Of a stretch of 9,528 bases of DNA, positions 1 through 7,458 are shown piece after piece. The notes below the pieces were generated by a model. It made no database searches. It saw nothing but the letters and a program-made list of their open reading frames with translations, and had not been told where the DNA came from. Position 1 is the first letter of the stretch, and the number at the start of each line of letters is the position of its first letter. The translations under genes and the position numbers were made by a program. The stretch comes from Ichthyocystis sparus (GTDB lineage: Bacteria > Pseudomonadota > Gammaproteobacteria > Burkholderiales > 2013Ark19i): NCBI RefSeq assembly GCF_900078755.1, contig NZ_FKIH01000023.1. One strand, 5' to 3'.

Positions 1-116
1 TGTTTTGTGTCTGCGTTGAGGTTTTGTGTATATTTGTCAGGTTTTGTTACAGATTGTGATTTGTTTGACTATATAAGTATGACTAGTTGGTATATGTATT
101 TTACTGTTTCCTACAT

Positions 117-143
117 GTGAGTTTTGTTGTTCAGCATAGTATT
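117..143 (+). promoter_or_regulatory. Conserved spacer block 1, copy A
   Basis: A 27-base block, containing GTTGTTCAGCATAG, is identical in all three spacers (also at 3455-3481 and 7432-7458). The DNA on either side of it in spacer B has diverged strongly from A and C. Conservation in a non-coding spacer suggests a binding site or RNA element. The role is not known. Confidence 0.45.
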
Positions 144-175
144 AAATTTGTGTCTTTGTGTGATGCGTAAGACAT

Positions 176-188
176 AATAAGCTCGTGT
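176..188 (+). promoter_or_regulatory. Conserved spacer block 2, copy A
   Basis: AATAAGCTCGTGT is identical in all three spacers (also at 3518-3530 and 7491-7503). It lies about 35 bases after block 1 and is followed by a second well-kept stretch around TTTCTTTCA. The function is unknown; it could be part of a promoter, an operator or a structured RNA. Confidence 0.35.
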
Positions 189-483
189 AGATTTACAATA
201 TTTGGTTTGTTTAGTTTCTTTCAGTTGGTGCGTTGTTTTTTCTATTGTGCTTGTGTTACCCCAAAGCTTTGCGCATTCCGGGGCATGCAGGTAGCAAGGT
301 GTGTGTTCTTTCCACGCGCTCTGTGTTTTGTTGTAGTCGAGGGTAAGTGTCTAAAGTATCTGCTTATGTTGCGTTTCTGGTGCAAGGGTGGTGTGTATTA
401 GGATGTAAATTGATAATGACGATAACGTAGATAAAAAATAAATAGCGAATGACAAAACTGACAGTAATGAACATGAATAAAAA

Positions 484-488
484 GGAGG
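484..488 (+). promoter_or_regulatory. Ribosome binding site of the copy 1 pseudogene
   Basis: GGAGG sits nine bases before the GTG at 498. The same element and spacing occur before copy 3 (7800-7804), so the translation start has survived although the gene behind it is broken. Confidence 0.75.
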
Positions 489-497
489 GAGTTTATT

Positions 498-3205
498 GTG
501 AGCCCTGTAACTGGAGCTGGTAGTGCTAGTTCTGATCCTGAGGATAATGGTGGCACTTCTGATAAAATTGTAGGTGTTGCTTTGCAGCAGGTTCAGGGTT
601 AGCCTGGCTCTGTAGGTAAGGGTAGTATGCTGGTAGGAGTAGTAAGGGCAATGGGACTGCTACTAAGCGTTGTGATGTTGGTGTTGTAGTTCCTGCTGCC
701 ATTCATTCTGTTTCTGTTGGTGCGAGTTCAGAATTATCTGATTCCACTCATTCTATAACTACAAATTATTGCTGTTTCGATGTTTGTACTTCGGATTGGT
801 AAGAATTACGTAGAATGGAAGATAGTTTTTTACATGACCTTTAAGGAAAGGCCGCTACATTTTTTAGATCTCATATTCGAGAGTTCTCTTTATCATGTGT
901 TGATTTTGTAATGTAATAACATATTTTTTCTGGTTACATGATGAATTGTTTTATATTTTAGAAGTAGAGATAGGTAATCTTTTTAGGGATTATCTTGCTA
1001 AAGTTCATAGTATAGTTGTTTATTCTCATAATATCTTTGCTGGAGAGATTAAGAAATTTAGTACTGAGGAAGTAGATAGATTTAGAGAATTATTTTTTGC
1101 TGATATAGTTGTTAAGCTCAAGGAATGTTTGTTACTTGTGTGGAGTTCAGAGATTTCCGAAGCTTTGGGAGCTCCGGGTGTTTCCGATTGTGTTTAGGCT
1201 GAAGCTAGTGTTGTTGTTACCATTCCCGATAACGATCCTGATAGTGTTTGCACTGCTAACTCTCGCGCTCGCCGCACTGCAGCTGACCGTACCCTACTGA
1301 TTCCAATAGCATTCGTGCTTGTGTTGCCGCTGCCATTGCCGGTTCTCCTACATCTTCATTGTTTACTGATTCTTCCTCTGTTGTGCCACTAGGTTTTGCA
1401 CATTTGTTCGGTTTTGTAGTGCCTTTTGAGCTTAGTGAAGTGGTTAGCAATTTCATGTATCAGATTTGTACATCGGCCAAAAATATTTACCCGCATGTGG
1501 TAAGATCTCCGGTGTCAAATGTTCTTCGTGAGCTTTCAAATTCTGAATTGCAATGTGCTGTGCTTAATTAATATGAAGCTTTATGAGACCAAATTTATGG
1601 CCAGGTGCGTTGCTGGGCATTCTTCTACGATCCTTCCTGAATTTATTAACCCTCTTGGCAGTGTAGGAGCATGAGATTCTTCTAGTCGTAGCTTGGTGCC
1701 ATTAGCGGGAAGTAGATTAAGAGATTTTTGGGCATCTTTAGATCAAGGCATTTTAAGTTTTTTAAGGGATCTTTTTGTAAAGTGGACTATAGTTACTACG
1801 CGCTTTTCTGTTCCCTCTTTTTTTTCATTAGTCCCTGGAGAGGTATCATCTGCTCTTTGTGGAGGAAATTTTTTTGATGCTTGTGCTAAGGATGCTACTT
1901 CTTTGCCATCAGTTTCAAGATTTGCTTCAATTGCTGGAGGGATGATAGTGCAGGCAGCACCTCATGGTAGTGATTATGTAGATTTGTTTGGGTCTGAAGT
2001 ACTTCCCGAGGTTAAGCATTGGGTAGATCTATTTACTCCTCTTTGGTAAGAATTCAGGTGTTGAATTCCATGAGCAGCCTTTCATATTCTGAAAAAACGT
2101 GCTTGGCTTACAAGCAACATGATTCTTTATAAAATTGGCTTTGTGGCTAGGTGCCTTGCCGATTATTATGATGAGCTTTGTCCTGATTTTATTTGCTCTC
2201 TTTTTAGTGTTAGATCTGGGGATGTTTCTGATCATAGCTTATTGTCATTAACGGGAAATAGTTTAAGAGATTTTTGCTTATCTTTGGGTAATGCTATTTT
2301 AGAAGCTGTGGAGGGTGTTTTTGTAGAAGAGTTGGATGAATTCATTAGGCAATTTTTTGTTCCATCAGAACCTGGAGAGGAATCATCATCCACTGTTGTT
2401 TGTGGGAGAGATTTTGTTAATGCTCGTCTGGTGCCCCTCCGTTGGCAATTTCAAGGACGAAGAGAGTAAGTAGCAGCACTGAGAGCTGTATCTCATGTTG
2501 CTGAAGTATCTAGTGGTAGTTCTGCTTCTGTGATTGCTAGTAGTTCTGTAGATGTTTCACCTGTTCCTGGAATAGCACCAGAATTATCGGGTGGATTACT
2601 AGATAGTACTTCTTTACCTTATTTAAGAAAGAGGTATTTGTTGTTGATCTTTCTACTCCTTCTTCTTCATAATCTCCAATGTTGGTTAGGAAAGAAGTTG
2701 GATTGTCTATGATCGGTACCATTGCTGCTTTGGGAGTTTTAGGAGATGGATCATCTCCTTCTCCACTTGAGCGGATAGTGGTGCTAACAACTAATTCTTC
2801 TTTCGTTACTTCTGTTGAGGTAAAGTAATATCCTACAGTTATTAAGAAGTGGTCCTCTTGGTGGACCTAGGAAATTATTTATGAGTAGATGCAGTTCTGA
2901 TGGAGCTTCTTCTTCGGGTATGACTTCTTCTTCTATGCCATCCAGTAGCACTGTATCTGTTGAACCTTTATCTTCGACGTCTGTAGGTATGGGCAGTGTT
3001 TAATCGGTAGTAACTACTACTACTGCTTATACTTACTCTGGGGAGGAATATATGGGAGGGAGATTGACATCATTGGTGCGTGGTTTGCCACCTTCACTGC
3101 CACCTGCCAGCGAATCGGCTCCTACTGAAAGCGAAGCTTCTTCTTCAAGTTGGGAAAGTGTTGGGGGGCAGAAGGAAAAGGAAGAGGAGAATTTAAGTGA
3201 TTGGT
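498..3205 (+). pseudogene. Degraded member of the tandem D-domain gene family (copy 1)
   Basis: This copy aligns with the intact gene at 3844-7167 from start codon to C-terminal tail but cannot make the protein. The GTG start opens a frame that ends after 34 codons at a TAG (600-602). About 140 bases of the Ser/Thr-rich stretch are then missing. Most of the Ala/Arg-rich region is replaced by unrelated-looking DNA (about 790-1195), and a short remnant follows at about 1200-1300. The first D domain (from about 1384) carries a 2-base loss near 1561 and a TGG to TGA change at 1672-1674. The second D domain (from 1977) has a net loss of about 34 bases and a TAA at 2047-2049. Further stops lie at 2467-2469 and 3001-3003. 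The polyproline tract is absent. The basic tail is frameshifted, giving acidic residues instead of RRKRKRR. Where it can be compared, it is closer to copy 3 than to copy 2: an SPVTGAG head, LIN before the KF motif, and FDACAK. A 34-residue peptide could still be translated from the intact ribosome site. Confidence 0.92.
790..1197 (+). other. Segment inside the pseudogene that does not match its paralogs
   Basis: This stretch sits where the other copies have their Ala/Arg-rich units. It lacks their GCN/CGN codon pattern and is clearly AT-rich. It holds a frame open from 904 to a TAG at 1195-1197, with a possible TTG start at 946 but no ribosome site that I can see. The predicted peptide (EVEIGNLFRDYLAKVH, then IKKFSTEEVDRF) loosely follows the pattern of the D domain (EVxxxVNxLxxxVxALA, then RxLSxSExxAW). 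It may therefore be a fragment of a distant relative carried in by recombination. Residue identity is low, and drift of an old sequence cannot be excluded. Confidence 0.45.
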
Positions 3206-3454
3206 ATTGTCCTATTTGTAGCACGTATGTTAATTGAGTGGGTTGCTTGTGTTTTTTATGTTGTGAGTGATTTGGATGTTGCTTGTTAACGATGATTTTG
3301 TAATGTAGTGTTGCATTGTAACAGATTAGTCTTAGATTGTTACTAGTGTGTCTGCGTTTGTATGGGTTTTGTCTATTTTTTTGGCACTGGTTGTGATTTA
3401 TTTTGCTATATGTATGGGTGTTAGTTGAGGTATGTGTTTGGCTATTTTCCATAG

Positions 3455-3481
3455 GTGAGTTTTGTTGTTCAGCATAGTATT
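3455..3481 (+). promoter_or_regulatory. Conserved spacer block 1, copy B
   Basis: This is identical over 27 bases to 117-143 and 7432-7458, in the spacer that is otherwise most diverged. It is therefore the strongest candidate for a selected non-coding element in the window. The role is unknown. Confidence 0.5.
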
Positions 3482-3768
3482 GAATTGTTTAGTTTTCGTG
3501 TGCGATGCATAATAAGGAATAAGCTCGTGTGTGTTGCTGTTCGTATGTTGACCTATATTTGGTCTGCTTGATTTCTTTCACTTGGTGTGCAGTTTTACGG
3601 TGTGTTTCCCTGTTTGCTCCAAGTCTTGCATTTCCCTGGTCATGTGGGTAGTTGTGTAGTGTAATGTTTTTCTTCTATGCGCTCTGTATTTTGCTGTAGT
3701 TGAGGGTGGTTGCCTAGATTATATGTCTATGTTGTGCCTCTGATGTAAGCGGGGATTGTATTAGGATA

Positions 3769-3774
3769 TATAAT
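3769..3774 (+). promoter_or_regulatory. Possible -10 box (TATAAT) before copy 2
   Basis: A perfect TATAAT lies 69 bases upstream of the GTG start. The aligned place in spacers A and C reads GATAAT (412-417 in A). No recognisable -35 hexamer is present 16-18 bases upstream, and the area is A+T-rich, so the match could be chance. Confidence 0.25.
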
Positions 3775-3830
3775 AATAACGATAATGATGATAAAAAATC
3801 AATAATAGCTATCAACAATAATAAATGAAA

Positions 3831-3846
3831 AAGGAATTTGATTGTG
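3831..3846 (+). promoter_or_regulatory. Ribosome binding site and GTG start that fix the beginning of copy 2
   Basis: AAGGA (3831-3835) lies eight bases before GTG 3844. A TTG at 3838 is in frame but only two bases from the ribosome site, and neither other copy has an in-frame start there. The GTG aligns with the GTG starts at 498 and 7814, and the residues after it are conserved (NPITGA against SPVTGA). The start is therefore placed at 3844. Confidence 0.8.
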
Positions 3847-6800
3847 AATCCTATAACTGGAGCAAGTGGTGCTGGTCCTGATGATGATGATGATGATCAA
3901 GCTGACAGTGGTGGCTTGCAGCAGGTTCAGATTTTGCCTGGTAGCGGATTGGGTGTAGCTGCTGCTGTTGCTGCTGTGTCTACTGCTGCTGCTACTTCCT
4001 CGGTTGTTACTACTTCTATTGTGCTTACTTCTTCTACTGTGCTTACTACTTCTGCTACTACCTCCACTAGTAGTGCTACTACCTCTGTAGGTAAGGGTAG
4101 CAGTGGAGGTAGGAGTGACAAGGGCAAGGGGCCTGCCCCCAAGCGTTGTGCTGCTTCTGGTTCTGTGATTTCTGCTACTACTGTTCATCCTGATCCCGCT
4201 GACGCAAGTCCAGAATTATCTGACCCCACTTCTTCTGTAACTACTGCCGCTCGTACTTGTACTGTCTATTCAGATTTTAAGGCCATTCTCGATAGTGTTG
4301 TTGCCGCTGCTCGTAGTTGCCACGCTGTTTCTGATGTTGCTGATGCTCGCGCTAGCTCTACTGCTGCTGCTGCTGCTAGTGCTCATGTCAGTGTTGATGC
4401 TTCTATCCCTGATGCCGATCCTGATCCAGACCGTACCCGTGCCCTTGCCTGTGCTCGCGCTATGGATAAATGTGTTCGCGATGTTGCTGCTCGCGCTGCC
4501 GCTGCTCGCGCTGCCGCTGCCTCTGCCGACAGTGTTGTTGCTCTAGCTAGAGCTGTCGCTGCCGATCTAGTTGCTGCTCTAGCTCGGTCTGCAGATAGTC
4601 GAGTTTGCATTACATGCCCCAATTTCGGGATTATTATCAATAGTGTTGTTGCCTCCGCTCGTAGTTACCGCGCTGTTGCTGATGCTGCTTATGCCCGCGC
4701 CAACTCTGCTGCTGCTGCTGCTGCTCGTGCTACTGCTGATCTTGCCAACCTTGATGCCGCTGCTCGTGTTGGCGCTTCCGATACCGATAATGACGCTCGT
4801 GTTCGTGCCCGTCGTGCTCGTGCTCGTGCTCGTGATCGTTTTTGTGCTCGCGCTGCAGATATTCAAGATCGCGCTGCTGCTGCTCGCGCTGCAGCTGACT
4901 CTGCCGATCGTGTCGTTGCTCTAGCTCGTGCTTTTGCTGCCGATCATATTGTTGCTCAAGATCGAGCTGCAGATAGTCTCGTTCCTAGTCAAGGTCCCGA
5001 TTCCGATCCCGTTTCCAATAGCGGCGCTCGTACCGCTGCTGTTGCTGGTTCCTCTATATCTTCATTGCTTCCTAATTCCTCTCTTATGCCACCAGGTTTT
5101 GTAGATTTGTTTGGGTTTGCAGTATCTCTTGAGTTTAGTGAAGTAGTTAACAGACTCATATCTGCGGTTAGTGCATTGGCTAAAAATATTATTTACCACT
5201 ATATAACAAGAGCAGCGACAGATACTGTCCGTAATCTTTCAAGTTCTGAACGGAGTGCTTGGTATTTAACTAATGGGAAGCTTTGTGAGATCAAATTTGT
5301 GGCCAGGTGCTTTGCTGAGTATTCTTCTAAGTTACTTCCTACTTTCATTAGCAATCTTTGCAGTGTCAAAGTATGGGATTCTTCTAGTCGTAGCTTGGTG
5401 CCATTAACGGGAAAAAGGTTAGCAGATTTTTGGTTATCGTTGGATAAAGCTATTTTAAAATCTGTAGTGGTTTTTTTTATGTCAAAGTGGTACGAACTTA
5501 TTGGTCGCTTTCCTGATGCGTCAGGCACTGTAGGGAGATCATCTGGTCTTTGTGGAGAAGATTTTGTTAATGCTTGTGCTAGTGTTGGTACTTCTTCGTC
5601 ATCAGTTTCAAGATTTTATTTAGCTTCTGAAGGAGTGAGAGCGCGAGTAGCATCTCATGATGGTGGTTCTTCAGCTGGTGGTAATTCTGTAGATTTGTTT
5701 GGATTTGAAGTATCTCCTGAGGTTGAAGAAATGGTTAATGTTCTTACCTGTGAGGTTAGTGCATTGGCTAGACAGACTTACTCACGTGTAGTAGCAGTTC
5801 CAGTGTCGCGTGCCCTGGAAAGGCTTTCATTTTCTGAACAATATGCTTGGCTTATAACTAATATGATGGTTTACAAAACTGGCTTTGTTTATAAGTTCCT
5901 TCTCGATTATTGTGATGGACTTTGTTCTGAATTTATTTGCTCTCTTTTTAGAGTCATACCTGGGGATGCTTCTGGTCGTAGCTTTTTGCCATTGACGGGA
6001 GATAGTTTAAGAGGTTTTTGGGTGTCTCTGAGTGTGACTGTTATGAGAATTGTACAAGATATTTTTAGAACGAAGTGGGGGGAACTAATTAGTCAGTTTT
6101 CTGTTCTATTAGGCCCTGGAGAGGAGTCATCGTCTACTGTTCTTCGTGTGGGAGATTTTATTAGTGCTAGTGATAAGTCTGGTGTTCCTAACTTGGCAGC
6201 TTCAGGGATTAGAGTACGGGGAGCAGCGGGGAGAGGGTCAGTATCTCGTGTTGCTGAGGTAGTTAGTGGTAGTTATGTGGCTGCTGGTGTATCCGTAGCT
6301 GGTGGTAGTTGTTCTGTAGCAGCTGGTGATAATTCTGTAGTTGCTACTTCTGTTTTTGATATTCCTCCTCCTCCTCCTCCTCCTTATTTGGATCCGCCGC
6401 CGTTATTTTTTACGGCAGAAGAAACTGGATTACCGGTTGGTGTTGTATCGTCCGAAGTCTTAGTGGTTACTGAGGGGGATGTTGGGGATGTCATATTTGT
6501 CGACGATTATTCTTTAGTATCGGGAGAATTAGGAGATAGGACTCCCTTATCTGGGGAGGCATTGGCTATTGATTCTGCTCCTTCTACTTCAGAGATGCTA
6601 GTGTTGGCTGGAGAAGAAGTGGAAGTGTCAGAAGTTGGATTGCCTATTGTTGGCGCTGCTGCTGATCTGGGAGTTTTAGAAGGTGAATCATCTGAGAGGA
6701 CAGTAATGCCAACAACTGGTACTTCTTTAGTTACTAGTTATTCTGTTGTTGAGGTAGGAGGATCTTCTACTACTATGCCTAGAATAGGTTCTCCTGCTCT

Positions 6801-7167
6801 TAGAATAGGTTCTTCTGCTGGTCTTGTTGCACCTAAGAAATCATTTATGAGTAGATATAGAGCTGGTGTGACTTCTTCTTCCGGTATGTCTTCTGCTTCG
6901 ATGTCCTCCAGTAGTATTGTATCTTCTGGATCTTTATCTTCTGTACCCGTGGCGATGACGGGTATCGTTTCGGCATTAGCTACTACTACTGGTACTGCTC
7001 TTGCTCCTGTGGAGGTTGATATAGGAGAGAGGTTGGCAGCATTGCTAAATCGAGGTTTACCACCTTCACCACCACCTGCTAGTGAGCCAGCTTCTACGGG
7101 AGGTGAAGCTTCTTCTTCAACTCGTGGAAGTGGTAGAGGTAGGAGGAAAAGGAAGAGGAGAAGTTAA
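3844..7167 (+). CDS. Intact large modular protein of the tandem family, two D domains and a basic tail
   Basis: This codes for 1107 residues and ends in TAA. I do not recognise a named family. Layout by residue: head 1-40 with six Asp at 13-18; Ser/Thr/Ala-rich 40-80; Gly/Lys linker 81-102; two Ala/Arg-rich units at 144-259 and 260-385; D domains at 420-591 and 616-779; a Ser/Gly/Val-rich linker; polyproline at 841-847; an acidic stretch at about 860-960; a Ser/Thr-rich tail; and RRKRKRR at 1100-1106. The D domain begins VDLFGF and keeps ALA, the LS-SE-AW pattern, KF, SR---PLTG, DFW (GFW in D2), KW and GDF/EDF. It looks like a helical globular fold. There is no signal peptide and no convincing membrane segment, so any export would need a signal-free secretion system. 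The basic tail resembles a nuclear localisation signal, which fits a host-directed effector; that role is inference. The neighbours are paralogs with their own spacers, so this is probably a separate transcription unit rather than part of an operon. A structural or surface protein is the main alternative. Confidence 0.93.
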   Translation: MNPITGASGAGPDDDDDDQADSGGLQQVQILPGSGLGVAAAVAAVSTAAATSSVVTTSIVLTSSTVLTTSATTSTSSATTSVGKGSSGGRSDKGKGPAPKRCAASGSVISATTVHPDPADASPELSDPTSSVTTAARTCTVYSDFKAILDSVVAAARSCHAVSDVADARASSTAAAAASAHVSVDASIPDADPDPDRTRALACARAMDKCVRDVAARAAAARAAAASADSVVALARAVAADLVAALARSADSRVCITCPNFGIIINSVVASARSYRAVADAAYARANSAAAAAARATADLANLDAAARVGASDTDNDARVRARRARARARDRFCARAADIQDRAAAARAAADSADRVVALARAFAADHIVAQDRAADSLVPSQGPDSDPVSNSGARTAAVAGSSISSLLPNSSLMPPGFVDLFGFAVSLEFSEVVNRLISAVSALAKNIIYHYITRAATDTVRNLSSSERSAWYLTNGKLCEIKFVARCFAEYSSKLLPTFISNLCSVKVWDSSSRSLVPLTGKRLADFWLSLDKAILKSVVVFFMSKWYELIGRFPDASGTVGRSSGLCGEDFVNACASVGTSSSSVSRFYLASEGVRARVASHDGGSSAGGNSVDLFGFEVSPEVEEMVNVLTCEVSALARQTYSRVVAVPVSRALERLSFSEQYAWLITNMMVYKTGFVYKFLLDYCDGLCSEFICSLFRVIPGDASGRSFLPLTGDSLRGFWVSLSVTVMRIVQDIFRTKWGELISQFSVLLGPGEESSSTVLRVGDFISASDKSGVPNLAASGIRVRGAAGRGSVSRVAEVVSGSYVAAGVSVAGGSCSVAAGDNSVVATSVFDIPPPPPPPYLDPPPLFFTAEETGLPVGVVSSEVLVVTEGDVGDVIFVDDYSLVSGELGDRTPLSGEALAIDSAPSTSEMLVLAGEEVEVSEVGLPIVGAAADLGVLEGESSERTVMPTTGTSLVTSYSVVEVGGSSTTMPRIGSPALRIGSSAGLVAPKKSFMSRYRAGVTSSSGMSSASMSSSSIVSSGSLSSVPVAMTGIVSALATTTGTALAPVEVDIGERLAALLNRGLPPSPPPASEPASTGGEASSSTRGSGRGRRKRKRRS
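4270..4998 (+). repeat. Two Ala/Arg-rich units in copy 2
   Basis: Each unit opens with a DF or NF motif followed by an ILDSVVAAARS-type stretch. Long Ala runs then alternate with Arg and Asp, followed by SADSVVALARAxAAD, and the unit closes near AADS and a Pro. The first is at residues 144-259 and the second at 260-385. The second contains an alternating Arg-Ala run (321-331). The spacing of Ala and charged residues favours long helices. The DNA is visibly richer in G and C (GCT/GCC, CGT/CGC codons) than the rest of the gene. Confidence 0.85.
5101..5616 (+). repeat. First D domain of copy 2
   Basis: Residues 420-591. It starts at VDLFGFAVS and contains LSSSERSAWYLTN, KFVARCFAEY, SSRSLVPLTG, LADFW, SKW and CGEDFVNACA. 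It aligns with the second domain at 5689-6180, with the two remnants in copy 1 and with the end of the visible part of copy 3. The conserved Trp residues and regular hydrophobic spacing support a folded domain. I cannot match it to a known family. Confidence 0.85.
5689..6180 (+). repeat. Second D domain of copy 2
   Basis: Residues 616-779, starting at VDLFGFEVS. It shares with the first domain VSALAR, RLSFSEQYAWLITN, SGRSFLPLTG, LRGFW, TKW and VGDFISA. It differs in having VYKTGFVYKF and a GPGEESSS segment, which are mirrored in the second domain of the pseudogene. The first and second domains therefore separated before the gene copies did. Confidence 0.85.
6355..6408 (+). other. Polyproline tract in copy 2
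   Basis: Seven CCT codons (residues 841-847) follow FDI and are followed by YLDPPP. This resembles profilin-, EVH1- or SH3-binding proline stretches known from host and bacterial actin-related proteins, but no flanking motif settles the partner. The repeated codon makes it prone to in-frame length change. The tract has no clear counterpart in the pseudogene. Confidence 0.6.
6781..6822 (+). repeat. Tandem 21-base repeat, two units
   Basis: Two adjacent units begin AGAATAGGTTCT and encode RIGSPAL and RIGSSAG (from residue 980). The first 12 bases of each are identical. This is a recent in-frame duplication in the low-complexity tail; the pseudogene does not appear to have it. Confidence 0.8.
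7141..7161 (+). other. Basic C-terminal tail, nuclear localisation signal-like
   Basis: Codons 1100-1106 read RRKRKRR, preceded by RGSGRG and followed by a single Ser before the stop. The pattern matches the classical monopartite nuclear localisation consensus. It could equally bind nucleic acid or acidic lipid. In copy 1 the same DNA is frameshifted and codes for acidic residues instead. Confidence 0.6.
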
Positions 7168-7431
7168 GTGTGATGAGTGTTGGTCTTGTTTATATTGCAC
7201 TATGTGTTGATTGAGTGAGTTGTTTGAGTTCATTTTATGTTGCGAGAGTGATTTTTGAGGTATTTCTTATTAGCAATATTTTTGTAGTAAAGTGTTGCAT
7301 TGTAATAGCTTAGATTGTTTTGTGTCTGCGTTGAGATTTTGTGTATATTTGTCAGGTTTTGTTACAGATTGTGATTTGTTTGACGATATAAGTATGACTA
7401 GTTGGTATATGTATTTTACTGTTTCCTACAT

Positions 7432-7458
7432 GTGAGTTTTGTTGTTCAGCATAGTATT
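7432..7458 (+). promoter_or_regulatory. Conserved spacer block 1, copy C
   Basis: The third identical occurrence of the 27-base block. It lies 355 bases before the end of the spacer, the same place relative to the start codon as in spacer A apart from one inserted base. Confidence 0.45.

Larger units (their letters stand above)
1..497 (+). repeat. Upstream spacer copy A (partial), non-coding leader of copy 1
   Basis: This stretch has no credible gene. It aligns almost base for base with 7316-7813: I count about five differences, including one extra G in the later copy near 7658. The left end of the repeat unit lies outside the window. Most of it is rich in G and T. The last 80 bases before the start codon switch to an A-rich, probably unstructured leader that ends in a Shine-Dalgarno sequence. 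A 64-codon open frame at 207-401 is broken by the extra G in spacer C and by a stop in spacer B, so it is not conserved as protein. No convincing -35/-10 pair is visible. TTGACT at 65-70 with TATATG at 91-96 has a poor 20-base spacing. Confidence 0.9.
3206..3843 (+). repeat. Spacer copy B, non-coding leader of copy 2
   Basis: I see no gene here. The spacer lines up with spacers A and C along its whole length but is far more diverged from them than they are from each other. Shared pieces include TTGAGTG just after the gene end, GTGTTGCATTGTAA near 3307, the 27-base block at 3455-3481, AATAAGCTCGTGT at 3518-3530, and GTATTAGGATRTA shortly before the start codon. The sequence is G+T-rich until about 3760 and then A-rich up to the ribosome site. 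I find no hairpin followed by a T run that would serve as an intrinsic terminator. Confidence 0.85.

Noticed and set aside
270..294. CCCC...GGGG hairpin in spacer A as a terminator or structured RNA
   Set aside because: There is no T run after it, the stem is only four base pairs, and in spacer B the pairing is not kept by compensating changes.
207..401. A 64-codon open frame in spacer A
   Set aside because: The nearly identical spacer C has a one-base insertion that ends this frame early, and spacer B has a stop in the aligned frame. It starts with TTG and has no ribosome site. It is not conserved as protein.
3052..3237. A separate 61-residue gene ending in CPICSTYVN (zinc-finger-like CxxC)
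   Set aside because: It is the frameshifted C-terminal end of the pseudogene; it aligns with the RGLPPSPPPASEP tail of copy 2, and the CxxC arises from reading into the spacer.
3033..3452. A 139-codon minus-strand open frame spanning the end of copy 1 and spacer B
   Set aside because: It crosses from pseudogene remnant into repeat spacer, has biased His/Asn/Thr composition from the G+T-rich opposite strand, and no matching frame is evident in the other spacers.
3838..3840. TTG as the start codon of the intact gene
   Set aside because: It is two bases from the ribosome site and not present in the other copies; GTG 3844 is conserved in all three and better spaced.
5971..6000. LPLTG in the second D domain as a sortase signal
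   Set aside because: PLTG is part of the internal domain pattern (VPLTG in the first domain, PLMG in copy 3), and no hydrophobic segment with a basic tail follows.
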